Below are positions 9,542-19,167 of a stretch of 64,000 nt of DNA, in pieces. Origin of the DNA: Desulfovibrio sp. Its GTDB lineage: Bacteria > Desulfobacterota > Desulfovibrionia > Desulfovibrionales > Desulfovibrionaceae. The notes under the pieces were generated by a model, which was given only the letters and a program-made list of their open reading frames with translations, was not told the origin of the DNA and did not search any database. The stretch spans positions 186,001-250,000 of the forward strand of contig JAQYWK010000005.1 of NCBI GenBank assembly GCA_030145055.1, in the 5' to 3' direction. The position numbers and the translations under genes are program-made. The number at the start of each line of letters is the position of its first letter. Position 1 is the stretch's first letter.

Positions 9542-10293
9542 TTCCGCCTGTATTTGGCGATTTGGATGTTCTTCGAAGTAATGTTGATCTCATAAAAACA
9601 ATACAGAACGCCAGCCGTGATGGCGCTATAATTGCGACCATTTGTGCGGGGTCCTTTCTGCTTGCCGAAACAGGCTTTCTTGATGGTAAAGTTGCTACTA
9701 CATACTGGAAATTAACCCGCGAATTTATGAATAAATACCCCGAAGTTGATCTTCAATCAGATCAGATGTTGATAGATGGTGGTAATTATATCTGCGCTGG
9801 TGGCGCTATGGCGTGGCAGGATTTGGCTTTGCACATAGTCGCACGATTTATGAGCAAGGATGTAGCTTCGCAATGTGCGAAGGTCTTGGTTATGGACAGC
9901 ACTCGTCATGTGCAGACTCCATATTTCATGTTTGATCAGCATCTTGAGTTCTCATCCGGTTTTACGGATAAGAACATTGTTAGCGCTCAAAAATGGATGC
10001 AGAAAAATTACCATCAAGCTGTGGATCTCGGGAAGCTTGCAGAAATAGCCGAGGTGGGCGTGCGCACTTTTTTGCGTCGCTTTAAGCGGGCAACCGGAGT
10101 TACGCCATTGCAATATTTACAGCAGTTGCGCATCGAGTCCGCAAGGCATTTGCTTGAAGTCAGCACAAAAAATATTGAAGAGATTACTGGAGCGGTTGGG
10201 TACGAAAATACTTCGTCATTTCGAAGGTTGTTTAAGAAGGAAACAGGTCTTACGCCTGTAGAATATAGAAAGAAATTTAGCAGATTAACTTAG
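9541..10293 (+). pseudogene. GlxA-family (DJ-1/PfpI + AraC HTH) transcriptional regulator, N-terminally truncated
   Basis: The recognisable protein starts near IPPVFGDLDVL, followed by IATICAGSFLLAETG, the cysteine elbow of the DJ-1/PfpI-like domain. Two AraC helix-turn-helix units complete the C-terminal half (GVTPLQYLQQLRIESARHLL and NTSSFRRLFKKETGLTP). Intact family members run about 310-330 residues. Here the first 70-90 residues, including the beta strands opening the amidotransferase-like fold, are missing. The open frame extends upstream to a GTG at 9514, but that stretch overlaps the hydrolase remnant and has no ribosome binding site. The DNA-binding half is intact, so a short product could still bind DNA. 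I favour pseudogene. Confidence 0.7.
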
Positions 10294-10307
10294 ACATTGA
10301 AGTTGTT

Positions 10308-11117
10308 CTATTGCTTCTCGATATCCAGTTCTCGCTTGGTAGAGTAAAGAAACCGCACTAGGTCATACTCGAATGGTGAACCCGTTTGATAGTAGCGGAA
10401 AGGCTGTTTTTCTCGCAGGTTCAGACCACGTATAGTGGCTTCTCCAGCACCGATCAGGGTTCTTCCATCTTTTACACCTAGAACATCGTAAACAAAGTTC
10501 ATTTCGGCCCATAGCAGAGCAGAATCTCCGGCAAGTCCGGCTGCATCTCGTACGGATGATGGCCCAAACATTGGCAGCACAACATAAGGTCCGGGGCTAA
10601 TTCCCCAAACTCCCAGTGTATCGGCCGTAGATGTGACAACTCTTTTTATGCCCCAGTCTTCTGCCACATCCATTATTCCCAGAATTCCTACCGTGGAATT
10701 TATGATCAGCCGATAGCAGGACCGCAGTAATTTTTCGCCTCTTCCCTGCAGGGTGCTGTTAATGATGGAGTTAAGCTCATTTAGATTATTGACGGCATTG
10801 CTAACGCCTTTTCTGACAGGTTTGGGGAGTACTGTTGTGTAAAGATTCAAGGTCGGAAGATATACCGCACGGTCGAATTCTGCGTTGAAAGAATAGACAT
10901 GTCTGTTCATCGGTCCCCACGGATCGTAAACATCAAGAAATTCCAAGTCAGCTTGCTTGCGCATAATATTAGTAGGTGAAGGCGCATGTGATACAGGCGT
11001 CATAAAGCCTGTCGGCGGTAGAGTCATGTCGGGGTCTTCTTTCTTTATGGTCGCGCAGGACGGGATAAGCAGAAGAACTAAAAATAGCAGTAGGTATTTG
11101 AATTGCGAATTAATCAT
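10308..11117 (-). CDS. mlaA: MlaA (VacJ) family phospholipid-transport lipoprotein
   Basis: The 269-residue protein has a lipoprotein signal with lipobox IPSC (Cys21), then the MlaA core: DPWGPMNRHVYSFN, a PKPVRKGVSNAVNNLNEL helix and GPYVVLPMFGPSSVRD. MlaA sits in the outer membrane and removes mislocalised phospholipids from the outer leaflet, passing them to the MlaC/MlaFEDB system. None of the other mla genes is in this window. Its ATG overlaps the stop of the upstream hydrolase in an ATGA, so the two are translationally coupled. The C-terminus nearly meets the AraC-type remnant, with 14 bases between the stops. Confidence 0.93.
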   Translation of the reverse strand: MINSQFKYLLLFLVLLLIPSCATIKKEDPDMTLPPTGFMTPVSHAPSPTNIMRKQADLEFLDVYDPWGPMNRHVYSFNAEFDRAVYLPTLNLYTTVLPKPVRKGVSNAVNNLNELNSIINSTLQGRGEKLLRSCYRLIINSTVGILGIMDVAEDWGIKRVVTSTADTLGVWGISPGPYVVLPMFGPSSVRDAAGLAGDSALLWAEMNFVYDVLGVKDGRTLIGAGEATIRGLNLREKQPFRYYQTGSPFEYDLVRFLYSTKRELDIEKQ

Positions 11118-12409
11118 TTCAACATCTCCTGCGCCTTAAGAGCGTAGGGGCCGAACATGATATTTCCGCAATGGCCGCCTCGTGAAAAGAATACAGCCCG
11201 ATTTCCGAAAGTTTTGCGTAGGAAGGTTACTTCTTCTTCGTCAAGAATGATGTCATCGGAATTGCCGAGCACGAAAATTTTATCCGATTTTGCGAGGTAT
11301 TCTTCGATACTTTCAAGACTGCATCGACGGATCAGTTCCTCTTTTGTGATGCCGGGTGTGATGAATTGCTGATACGGAAGCAAATATTCATCAATATAGT
11401 CTTCGAATTTTATTGCTGCTGCGACTTTGGTGTAGGGTAGGAGATTGTCACCAATGGCTAACGTCTTGCTAACGGGGACAATATATCCGGCATTGATACA
11501 GACATCTGATGCGAAAAGCATGTTTGCAGAGCTTAGTCTGAACGATGCCGCAATGATCGCCCGAAGGTCCATGTCAGAAATGCTGTCATGCTGCGACAGT
11601 CCATAGAGAAAGTTATCATCGAAGTCAGTTACATCTGTATGGAGATACATTTCAGAAAATGATTGGATGAGATTATCAATAACTTCACGCGGTTTTTTAT
11701 CACCGAGGTTCGACGGACTGAGCCATGAGTCAAATCTCTGCGCGGATGTGTAAAGGGATACAGGCGGATTCATCATCAGTACTTTATCAAATGAAAAGTC
11801 GCCGCGTTCTTCATCTAGTTTAGCTAGAAATGCCGAATGCATTGCGCCTAAGCTATAACCAGTGACATTATATCCACTTATTTTGTAGTCTTCTTCAAGG
11901 TCAGCTTTGATCCACTTCATCACTCTGTATAAATCTTCTACGTCATTTGGCGCATAGCCCGGTGCTCCGTATCTTGAAGCACTGACAACGAAGTTCATAT
12001 GCGTGGGAGAAGAAATTGCTACAACGTGAAAGCCTGATTCATAAAAAAGCTGAGTCAGAAACTTCATTTTGGTCGAGTCATGCTCTGACCCTGTTCCGGC
12101 GATTATGAAGAGAAGCGGAGCTTCTTCTTTCTGCATGGCTGTGGTGTAATAAAAATCTTCACTGTACCAGAAAATCTCCGGAATTCTGCGATCTTCAATA
12201 CTAATTTCGCATGGCTTGGTGTCAATAGGATTTGCGAAAGTGTGAACTAAATCAGGGGGCGTGCCAAATATCGTCGCTTTGTATGGATCGGCTATGGGGA
12301 ACTCGGAAGTTTCGGCAAAAGCGTTCAAGCTGGAAAAAAGTGTAAAAAAGAGCATCGCAAGAAATGTTGCAAAATTGAACTTATCTATATGATGTCCCTT
12401 TTTAAGCAT
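11114..12409 (-). CDS. Exported alpha/beta-hydrolase-fold protein coupled to mlaA
   Basis: The protein has 431 residues with an N-terminal signal helix (about 12-32, ending NAFA). The body has the alpha/beta hydrolase pattern: LLFIIAGTGSEHDS for the oxyanion region, then GYSLGAMHS, a nucleophile elbow with Ser as nucleophile. Near the C-terminus FVLGNSDDIIL supplies a candidate acid, and RGGHCGN a His. It therefore looks like an active periplasmic serine hydrolase. Coupling to the MlaA lipoprotein by a four-base overlap suggests a role with phospholipids or the outer membrane, possibly lipase-like. That role is inferred from context only. Confidence 0.8.
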   Translation of the reverse strand: MLKKGHHIDKFNFATFLAMLFFTLFSSLNAFAETSEFPIADPYKATIFGTPPDLVHTFANPIDTKPCEISIEDRRIPEIFWYSEDFYYTTAMQKEEAPLLFIIAGTGSEHDSTKMKFLTQLFYESGFHVVAISSPTHMNFVVSASRYGAPGYAPNDVEDLYRVMKWIKADLEEDYKISGYNVTGYSLGAMHSAFLAKLDEERGDFSFDKVLMMNPPVSLYTSAQRFDSWLSPSNLGDKKPREVIDNLIQSFSEMYLHTDVTDFDDNFLYGLSQHDSISDMDLRAIIAASFRLSSANMLFASDVCINAGYIVPVSKTLAIGDNLLPYTKVAAAIKFEDYIDEYLLPYQQFITPGITKEELIRRCSLESIEEYLAKSDKIFVLGNSDDIILDEEEVTFLRKTFGNRAVFFSRGGHCGNIMFGPYALKAQEMLK

Positions 12410-12546
12410 ATTTGTTTGATATCAGTCTGTATAAAATTTGTAAATGTGACGGATTTATTGAAGAAACGAGTTAACCCCGTATCGGGTCTTTGGCCCGAAA
12501 ACTTTAATAGCGCGTTAGGTCTTTTAGCGCTCCAACTTGTGAGCGT

Positions 12547-12966
12547 TTATGATAAAACGTGCGGCTCCGGCAGGTATTCAACAATCCACTTGGTCCATGC
12601 TTCCGGCTCTACAAGTTCTGTAATTTTAGCGGAAATTTCAAATGGCGCGAAAGGTTCTTTGAAATCGTCCAATATAATTGGTCCTTTGAATACCGGAGAA
12701 AATTCTCCGCGACAGTACGGCTCAATTGTAAAGTTGAACATATCAATCAAATATCCATCAAGATCGCCATTAGCTATCCAGTCGAAACAAATCTCAAATC
12801 CGGCCTTGCTGTGCCTCGAGAATCCAAGGACATAGGCTTCTTTCTCGATACCTTTGTCCTCATCTCCGATATTGAAGGTGGAACTGAGCACTTCGACATA
12901 CGGTTGCAAAGAGATGACCTCTTTTGCGATATCTTGGAACTGCTTAAGCGTTAAAACCTTTTTCAT
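12547..12966 (-). CDS. Hypothetical protein, about 139 residues
   Basis: The start at 12966 (MKKVLTLKQF) is preferred because AAGGG lies eight bases upstream. A longer frame to 13002 lacks a site. The protein is acidic and soluble with no signal peptide. It has a helical start, then alternating strands with several aromatic and acidic residues (FEICFDWIANGDLDGYLIDMFN). I do not recognise a family. It lies upstream of the hydrolase-mlaA pair on the same strand with about 137 bases between. That gap holds two small GC-rich dyads (12495-12525) but no clear T-run. Confidence 0.6.
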   Translation of the reverse strand: MKKVLTLKQFQDIAKEVISLQPYVEVLSSTFNIGDEDKGIEKEAYVLGFSRHSKAGFEICFDWIANGDLDGYLIDMFNFTIEPYCRGEFSPVFKGPIILDDFKEPFAPFEISAKITELVEPEAWTKWIVEYLPEPHVLS

Positions 12967-13442
12967 ATATGGAACCCTTGGGTAGCGTGATGTCGTTGTC
13001 AAATTCAGTTCGCTTTGAATACAGGTTTATGCCCGTCATGCCAATCAGCATATGGCTCTAAAACTTAAAATGAGACAATTAGTTTTGCCTGCCGATTCGA
13101 TGTTCAGCCTGTGATAAGGTTTTTTTCTAGAAGAATGCGTGATTAAAATATTATAATATGAATAAACGTCTGTATTTTAAGTTAAAACTGGAGTTGTTTC
13201 TATAACTGACCACTCCGCTAATGGGGTATTGTTTGAAAACATATTGTTTAATGTGTGAAACTTTGTGCTCTAAAGTGACTTTTGCGTAAAATAACCCCAC
13301 TTTTAATAAGTTTAGATGGACTTATTAATTTTGTAATAATAATGTCAAAGTTCGCAACATTCGAGGTGGTCACTAAGGCGTTATTTTATATCATTTGTTC
13401 AGTTCATCTGGATTACATTAGCCTTCGACGGGGGGACAAGTT
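12967..13442. other. Intergenic region upstream of a chemoreceptor gene
   Basis: About 475 AT-rich bases lie between the divergent hypothetical gene and the chemoreceptor at 13443. Both promoters should be here. I found no convincing sigma-70, sigma-28 or sigma-54 box by eye and no supported coding frame. GGGGGGA at 13431-13437 serves as ribosome binding site of the receptor. Confidence 0.5.
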
Positions 13443-15332
13443 ATGTTCACTTGGATATCAAAAAGTCTTTTGAGAGTTATTTTACTTCCCACCATAATTT
13501 TTATCAGTTTGGGCATCGGAGCTTTGCTCTTTTATGTTCAAAGCTCCTCCTACAATATGGTTTTAAAAAATGAAGTCCGCTCGGCTACTAGTTTGGCTGA
13601 GGGCGTAGCATCTTCATTAGAAATGTTCATTAATAGTAACGTTTCTTCTGTTCAATCCCTTTCATCGCGCCCAGAGGTTCTTTCTCTTTTTGAGGGGAAA
13701 CCCGGAGCAGCTGAAAAGTTCTTTGAACAAAAAGTGAAAACAAGCCCGGATATCTGGGGCGTGCTCGCTTTTGATACTAACGGTAAGATACTCGCTGGGA
13801 GTAACTCCGAAGGTCAAAATTTGACTGGGGTTGATATTAGTTCCAGAGGGTATGTTGCCGCAATTCTAAGTGGTGCAAAGAAATACATCGCGGAATCAAT
13901 TATCAAGTCCAAAAGCAACGAGGACTTATTATTAGGAGTCAGTGCTCCTGTTTATAGTAATGATGGCGCACTCCTCGGCGGAATTGCGATGTTCGGAGAT
14001 TGGCGGAGATTTACATCTACTTTCGTAGCACCTATTGTGATTGGTAACGAAGGGTATGGCTTTGTTGTGGATGCCTCAGGAAAGGTTTTGTACCATCCTG
14101 CTAAAACTCTTTTGCTCAAAGATTTGAGTGCTGAATCATTTGTTTCTGATATGCTTGCCCAAAAGAATGGCGTTTCCTTTTACGATTGGCAGGGGCGTTC
14201 AAAAGTTATGACTTTTAAAACTGACCCTGCTACTGGATGGATCGTTTCACTGACCGCATATGAAAGTGACTTAGCTTCCGAAGCTGTGCATCAGCGCAAC
14301 GTACTGACTGGAGTTGGTCTACTTATTATTTTGAGTGTCAGCGGAATTATTTTCTTCGCAATAAAGACATTGGTTGTTGGCCCTGTCAGAGACGGGGTGT
14401 CCGCTTCTCAGAGTATGGCTGCTGGAGATTTAACTAATTCTATATCAAGCGACTCTTCAAATGAAATCGGCCTTATGATGAAAGCTCTAGGTAGTATGAT
14501 CGGATCTTTGCGCAATGTTGTTTCCGGTGTAAAAAACGCCACTTATCAAGTTTCGTCCGGCAGTCAGGAAATTGCTGCTGCTTCCGAAGAATTATCGAAT
14601 GGAAGTACAGAGCAGGCGGCGGCTGTCGAAGAGGTTTCCGCTGCGATAGTACAGATGAACAGCAATCTTGAAAGGTCTACGGGACTTGCGGAAGAAACCC
14701 GTACCATAGCCGTAAAAACAGCTAAGGAAGCAATCGAAGGCGGGGAAGCTGTCACCAAGACTGTTGCCGCCATGCGCGATATTGCTGAACGCACTTCTAT
14801 AATTGAAGAAATTGCGCGCCAGACAAATTTGCTAGCGCTGAACGCCGCCATTGAAGCCGCAAGAGCTGGCGAACATGGTAAAGGGTTTGCCGTCGTAGCA
14901 TCCGAAGTGCGTAAGCTCGCTGAAAGGAGCGGAGTTGCCGCTGGTGAGATTCGCGAGCTTACTGGATCTAGTCTAATCGTGGCCGAGCAAGCGCGAACAA
15001 TGCTTGATGGAATAATCGTAGATATACGAAGCAACGAAGAGCTAGTTTCAGAAGTCGTTGCGGCAAGCAAGGAACAGCATGAAGGCGGTGAGCAGATTTC
15101 GATTGCTGTCGGCCAGCTTGATGAAGTCGTTCAGCGTAATGCCGCTTTCGCTGAGCAGTTGTCGTCCACCGCGCAGGAGCTTTCTGCTCAGGCTGTAAGG
15201 CTAGAAGAGGAGATGCAATTTTTCAACGTAGATAAGGGTGTTAGTGTGGAAGCTCACGTTCTTCGCAGTAATGTTAATTCCGCACCGAAGTCACTTCCTT
15301 CCTCAAGTATGAAAGGGTTTGAACGCATGTAG
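13443..15332 (+). CDS. Methyl-accepting chemotaxis protein with periplasmic Cache domain
   Basis: The 629-residue receptor has a transmembrane helix near 10-31, a double-Cache-type periplasmic sensor (about 35-280), a second helix near 290-312, HAMP (313-365) and a cytoplasmic signalling domain. The conserved hairpin tip is present ([20 protein letters not shown], then [18 protein letters not shown]). It should sense a small periplasmic ligand and control CheA through CheW. It is paralogous to the receptor at 21826: the Cache parts share the pattern of FDTNG followed by a conserved Ser-Arg pair, and GYGF. A GGGGGGA tract precedes the ATG and a terminator follows at 15360. Confidence 0.95.
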   Translation: MFTWISKSLLRVILLPTIIFISLGIGALLFYVQSSSYNMVLKNEVRSATSLAEGVASSLEMFINSNVSSVQSLSSRPEVLSLFEGKPGAAEKFFEQKVKTSPDIWGVLAFDTNGKILAGSNSEGQNLTGVDISSRGYVAAILSGAKKYIAESIIKSKSNEDLLLGVSAPVYSNDGALLGGIAMFGDWRRFTSTFVAPIVIGNEGYGFVVDASGKVLYHPAKTLLLKDLSAESFVSDMLAQKNGVSFYDWQGRSKVMTFKTDPATGWIVSLTAYESDLASEAVHQRNVLTGVGLLIILSVSGIIFFAIKTLVVGPVRDGVSASQSMAAGDLTNSISSDSSNEIGLMMKALGSMIGSLRNVVSGVKNATYQVSSGSQEIAAASEELSNGSTEQAAAVEEVSAAIVQMNSNLERSTGLAEETRTIAVKTAKEAIEGGEAVTKTVAAMRDIAERTSIIEEIARQTNLLALNAAIEAARAGEHGKGFAVVASEVRKLAERSGVAAGEIRELTGSSLIVAEQARTMLDGIIVDIRSNEELVSEVVAASKEQHEGGEQISIAVGQLDEVVQRNAAFAEQLSSTAQELSAQAVRLEEEMQFFNVDKGVSVEAHVLRSNVNSAPKSLPSSSMKGFERM

Positions 15333-15359
15333 TTAATATTTAAAAATATTCGTAATTAG

Positions 15360-15400
15360 CGCGGTAGTTTCTTTTCGGGACTGCTGCGTTTTTTTTTTTA
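15360..15400 (+). terminator. Rho-independent terminator after the chemoreceptor gene
   Basis: GCGGTAGT (15361-15368) pairs with ACTGCTGC (15380-15387) through two G-T wobbles, extended by one C-G pair. Eleven T follow. Confidence 0.75.
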
Positions 15401-15491
15401 CAAATAAAGAACTGCCGGGTGACTTTATGTCAATAATAATTACCCTATTAGAAGGAGGAATAGTCTTTTTAGATTTCCTCGGGGAGTGGTT

Positions 15492-16055
15492 ATGAATAAG
15501 CTTACTTTGACAACTATACTGATGATATTAATGCTGGTGTTTGCGGCAAGTCCGTCTTCCGCAACAACATATAGTTTTGGAAACTCGAATTACTGGGTGG
15601 TTCGGGCAAAGGGCATGGATTGGGATTCTGCGAAGGTGCTTGCTGAAGCAGCTGGTGGTCATTTGGCAACAATCACTTCTGCGGCTGAAAATACATATGT
15701 ACAGCAGAATGTTCTGAAGTCCCGTAAGGGTGAATACTGGCTTGGTGGATTCCAGACCAGTGATCCCGGTGGAAGTGCCCCTGCTTCCAATTGGGAATGG
15801 GTTACCGGAGAGGCGTGGAGTTTCACCGATTGGCAGCCCACAGAACCCAATAACTATCTTGGTCGTGATGAGATGCATCTTGGAACATGGAGTAAGAATG
15901 ATTGGAAGTGGAATGATGAAGGTTACTTAAACAATATTACTGGTTTCGTCGTAGAACAAAGTACTATGCCTCCGGTGCCAATTCCTGCAACCTTCTGGTT
16001 GCTTAGCTCTGCACTGCCTGGGCTGGTTCTGGTAAGGCGTTATGCTCTTAATTAG
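15492..16055 (+). CDS. Secreted C-type lectin-like protein with VPxPA-CTERM sorting signal
   Basis: The protein is 187 residues, starting at ATG 15492 with GGGGAG five bases upstream. A signal peptide ends near residue 23. A C-type lectin-like domain fills the body: WDSAKVLAEAAGGHLATITS at the start, EYWLGGFQ, the central WEWVTGEAWSFTDWQPTEPN and the closing WNDEGY. The last 26 residues read VPIPATFWLLSSALPGLVLVRRY, a Pro-rich motif, hydrophobic helix and basic end. This is the layout of PEP-CTERM/VPxPA-CTERM tails, which exosortases recognise and cleave. The protein is probably processed at the envelope and displayed or shed with exopolysaccharide. No exosortase is in the window. It lies between two terminators and is probably monocistronic. 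Confidence 0.88.
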   Translation: MNKLTLTTILMILMLVFAASPSSATTYSFGNSNYWVVRAKGMDWDSAKVLAEAAGGHLATITSAAENTYVQQNVLKSRKGEYWLGGFQTSDPGGSAPASNWEWVTGEAWSFTDWQPTEPNNYLGRDEMHLGTWSKNDWKWNDEGYLNNITGFVVEQSTMPPVPIPATFWLLSSALPGLVLVRRYALN

Positions 16056-16094
16056 ATGTCTCATGTCTTAAGGGATAGATCACTGCTTGTCTTG

Positions 16095-16130
16095 GCGGAG
16101 TGCGGTATTAACCGCGCTCCGCTCTTTTTT
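16095..16130 (+). terminator. Strong Rho-independent terminator
   Basis: A twelve-base stem combines GCGGAG with CTCCGC and inner GCGGT with ACCGC, around an ATTA loop. CTCTTTTTT follows. It ends the lectin gene just before the convergent hydrolase gene. Confidence 0.9.
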
Positions 16131-16134
16131 CTGT

Positions 16135-17151
16135 TTATTCGTGTGTGTTTTGGTAACTCTTGATTCGTTCTGCCGCATTTGCTTTGAGGTTTTCGAAGAA
16201 TAGTGAGTAGTCATAAACATGATAAACTCCTTCACCGAAGGGCAGTCGTTTCATCAGTTCAGGGCTTTTAGTTTCGATGACAATTCCGCCATCTGTATTT
16301 TGTGCTGAGCAGTATTTTGGGATTTCTGCAGTTACTTCACCTTTATTATTAAAAAAGACCGCTCCCATGTTTTGGCTGGCAGGAACTTTTTCGGAATTAG
16401 TGGTCCAACTTAATGGATTCACACTGATTGATCCCGGCAGGATTGTAGGAACATCTTTTTGATGCCCTTCTGCAACGGTATTGTAAGTGACAATACAGCC
16501 TGTTTGATCAGGAGTTTCACATATTTTTAGGAAGGTGTAATTGTCTAAATCCGCCTGAGTCACACTCCATCCAATGGTGTATGATGCTATCATTTTGTCC
16601 CGCAATTCAGGTTGCTCCATTAGCTCTTTTATCAACGTCAGCGCTATCACTGAACCTTGGCTGTGCGAGGCAATTATGAACGGTCTGCCGTTGTTTAATT
16701 CACGTAAGTAGTGGTTGAAAGCTGCACGCACATCATATTTGCCGACGCTTAAAAATTGATCTTTATGCAGATCATCTAGCGCAAGGACTGAAATATTAGC
16801 CTGTCTGTAAAATGGGGCGAAAATATTGGCGCTGTTAGCGAATGCTGCTGCCTGTGTTATTATGGTTAGTTTTGCTCCTGCCACCATTTGAGGCTCATCT
16901 ATGGCTGCAATAGGATTTTTGCCCGTGTATACTGTGGGGTAAATCCAAAAGACATCCACATCTTTATCTGTAGATGCGGGGAGCGAAAGCCAATTTTCTG
17001 ATTTTGAATAGTCGGGATCTATAGTCGGTTCTGGACGGAGTGCTTCTGGGGTAGTTGATTTAGCACAATAGGCCGTTCCGGCGGGCATGAATGAAATAAA
17101 ACTTAATAATATTACGATCAAAACATTAAATTTTAGGCAAAACCGTTTCAT
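16135..17151 (-). CDS. Secreted DUF3089-type alpha/beta hydrolase
   Basis: The 338-residue protein has a signal peptide (about 1-30, ending AYCA). The pattern matches the DUF3089 family of serine hydrolases: DVFWIYPTVYTG near the N-terminus, APFYRQANI, the DVRAAFNHYL helix and ASHSQGSVIA with the nucleophile Ser. Substrates of the family are not established, but the fold suggests a lipase or esterase acting in the periplasm. It is convergent with the lectin gene, separated by a strong terminator, and has about 240 bases of upstream DNA. It appears complete. Confidence 0.85.
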   Translation of the reverse strand: MKRFCLKFNVLIVILLSFISFMPAGTAYCAKSTTPEALRPEPTIDPDYSKSENWLSLPASTDKDVDVFWIYPTVYTGKNPIAAIDEPQMVAGAKLTIITQAAAFANSANIFAPFYRQANISVLALDDLHKDQFLSVGKYDVRAAFNHYLRELNNGRPFIIASHSQGSVIALTLIKELMEQPELRDKMIASYTIGWSVTQADLDNYTFLKICETPDQTGCIVTYNTVAEGHQKDVPTILPGSISVNPLSWTTNSEKVPASQNMGAVFFNNKGEVTAEIPKYCSAQNTDGGIVIETKSPELMKRLPFGEGVYHVYDYSLFFENLKANAAERIKSYQNTHE

Positions 17152-17308
17152 TTGGCGTTCCTTTGCGAATAATTAAAATTGCTGTTTATACTCTCTTGAA
17201 CCTATGTAACGATATAAGAACCTAAGAGCAAGGATGATTGAATTGCAATTAAGGTAAAATTAAGGGCTAGTTGGCGATTAATTAAATTCTAGTTTGCATT
17301 AATTAATT

Positions 17309-17326
17309 GCTTACAGTATCGTAAGC
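17309..17326. promoter_or_regulatory. Short inverted repeat in a divergent promoter region
   Basis: GCTTAC and GTAAGC are separated by AGTATC in the AT-rich region between the DUF3089-type gene and the solute-binding gene. It could be an operator or a small RNA hairpin. No binding protein can be named. Confidence 0.25.
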
Positions 17327-17394
17327 ACGTGGAAATTTATGAAGGATGTACTGTTTTGATTTAAGATATAATGCGCGTGGTTTTGGAGGTTTGA

Positions 17395-18147
17395 GTGAAT
17401 CTTTTTTCGCGATTGAAGAAAGTTATCTATACTGCGCTTTTTTTCTTTGTCCTGCTCAGCCCTGCTCGAGCTAGTCGTACGGTTGTGCTCAGTTCCTTAG
17501 AATGGCCTCCTTACTCCGGGGCTAGTCTTCCCGGAAATGGCGACAGTGCTATAGCTGTGCGCGAAGTCTTTGCTGCGATGGGGTATAAATTAGTCATTCG
17601 CTATATGCCCTGGAAAAGGGCTATACTAACCGCAAAAACATCACCTTTGGTAGTGGGATTTTTTCCAGACTACTATTCAGAATCACAGGAAAAGGAATTT
17701 ATATATTCAAATCGTATTGGGTATAGTTCGCTTGTGTTGTTATCGCGAAAGAAAGATCCGATTGTGTGGGACAAATTAGATGATTTGGCTAAGTACAAAA
17801 TTGGTCTAGTTTCCGGCTATATCAACACTACATCCTTTGATAATTTGGTGGCTACAGGGAAGATGAGTATTGATTACGGGCCGAACGATAAAACCAATAT
17901 AAAGAAGCTAATCCGGGGGCGCATTAAAGGGGCTGTTATTGATGCTAGTGTTTATAACTATATTTCAACAACGTCTGAGGATTTAGCTAAGCATAGAAAA
18001 GATCTGACTTTTTCCGGCAAGTTACTAGGCATAAATAAACTATATGTCTGTTTTTCAAGAGACGCCGAAGGGGCAAGGTTTGCGCGCATCTTTAACGAAG
18101 GTCTGAAAAGAATAGGATCAGGTAAATTTAATGAGGTCTGCGATTAG
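17395..18147 (+). CDS. Periplasmic solute-binding protein (SBP_bac_3 type)
   Basis: The 250-residue protein starts at a GTG with GGAGG five bases upstream. A signal peptide ends near ARA. It then shows the family-3 binding-protein pattern: SSLEWPPYSG, a regulator-like helix, YMPWKRAILTAK, and a hinge around YKIGLVSGY. Such proteins bind amino acids or other small polar ligands in the periplasm. No ABC permease or ATPase is adjacent, so it may feed a distant transporter or act as a ligand sensor. The protein at 32408-33157 shares the PWKRA motif and length and is a paralogue. Confidence 0.85.
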   Translation: MNLFSRLKKVIYTALFFFVLLSPARASRTVVLSSLEWPPYSGASLPGNGDSAIAVREVFAAMGYKLVIRYMPWKRAILTAKTSPLVVGFFPDYYSESQEKEFIYSNRIGYSSLVLLSRKKDPIVWDKLDDLAKYKIGLVSGYINTTSFDNLVATGKMSIDYGPNDKTNIKKLIRGRIKGAVIDASVYNYISTTSEDLAKHRKDLTFSGKLLGINKLYVCFSRDAEGARFARIFNEGLKRIGSGKFNEVCD

Positions 18148-18151
18148 CGCA

Positions 18152-18173
18152 GGGTATGATAAAATTCATACCC
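18152..18173 (+). terminator. Hairpin between convergent genes, possible terminator
   Basis: GGGTATGA and TCATACCC enclose TAAAAT just after the solute-binding gene. The T-run after it is poor (CGCTTTCTAG), so termination may be weak. Confidence 0.5.
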
Positions 18174-18210
18174 CGCTTTCTAGTAAATTTAGTTTTGTTT
18201 TCTCACAAAT

Positions 18211-18978
18211 TTAACTTTGTTGTTTCGCAAATATCATGTTGTCACGGTGAGCTTTTTCGTAGAATTCGCCCATATTTTCAGCCAAATATACTTCTGCACC
18301 GTTTAAAATTGCTTTTAAATAATTAATATTTTCAGTCAAAATTTCAGGTCCGCCAATTTTTCCATGAGCAGGAATGACCGTTTTAAGGCCTTTCGTCGCT
18401 CGCCATTCTTCCAGTTTTTCTATCCAATTTGCGACAGGAGAATTTTCATTTAAACATGGAAAAGGAGTTTCCACAGTATCACCTGCCAGCAGGATTCCTT
18501 TCTCTGGAATATAAGCCACGATGGAATCTTCGGTGTGTCCCAATAGTGGAGACAGTTGAACCGTTATTCCGCCAAGGTCAATTTCAAGCTCTGAATCAAT
18601 CGAAATATTCGGTGCGATTAGCTTTACTGGACCATATAATTCCGGCTGCCTCTTTTGGAAATCTTTTAAGACTTCAGGTACGTCACCCGAGAATCTTTTG
18701 AGACCGTTTTTGTGAGATATTATTAATTTAGTTTGAGACTTAACCCCCGCCGTTCCCCATATATGATCCCAATCAGCATGGCTGTAGACAATGATTACCT
18801 TGCGGTCTCCAATTAGTTCTTTGTAGCCGATCATGTCATCGGGGCGGGATAGGGTGTCAAAGATAACAGCTCTGTCGGTACCTAGAATCAATCCTCCGCG
18901 AACGTCGTACCCATCTAGTATCACATTCTTTATGTATAGCTCGTCATCTATGCGTTCGAATTGATTTGAAATTTTCAT
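18211..18978 (-). CDS. Metallo-beta-lactamase-fold hydrolase
   Basis: The protein has 255 residues and no signal peptide. Metal-binding motifs are visible in order: SHADWDH (the HxHxDH motif in HADWDH form), GHTEDS, GDTVE and PAHGK. The first motif has Ser-His-Ala-Asp, so the usual first His is replaced or shifted. This family includes glyoxalase II, lactonases and beta-lactamase-like hydrolases, and the sequence does not settle the substrate. The gene is convergent with the solute-binding gene and divergent from the orphan gene at 19168. Confidence 0.88.
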   Translation of the reverse strand: MKISNQFERIDDELYIKNVILDGYDVRGGLILGTDRAVIFDTLSRPDDMIGYKELIGDRKVIIVYSHADWDHIWGTAGVKSQTKLIISHKNGLKRFSGDVPEVLKDFQKRQPELYGPVKLIAPNISIDSELEIDLGGITVQLSPLLGHTEDSIVAYIPEKGILLAGDTVETPFPCLNENSPVANWIEKLEEWRATKGLKTVIPAHGKIGGPEILTENINYLKAILNGAEVYLAENMGEFYEKAHRDNMIFAKQQS

Positions 18979-19167
18979 ATGTGTCTCATGCGTTGGTTAT
19001 TATATGTCTCTTGCATTCATTATTTAATGATGCATTCTTCATGCTGAACTAAATTTGCGGCGATCGTTTGATTCATTCTTCCATTTTCAGGTGCAACAGG
19101 TTAACTGCTATTCGAGGAATAAAAACGTTATGAGATTGGTTTATATACAGTAAAAAGGACATTGCCA

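Noticed and set aside
14564-15070. Long open frame on the strand opposite the chemoreceptor signalling domain.
   Set aside because: It is a composition effect from the repetitive Ala/Glu-rich coding sequence on the plus strand, with no ribosome binding site and no family match.
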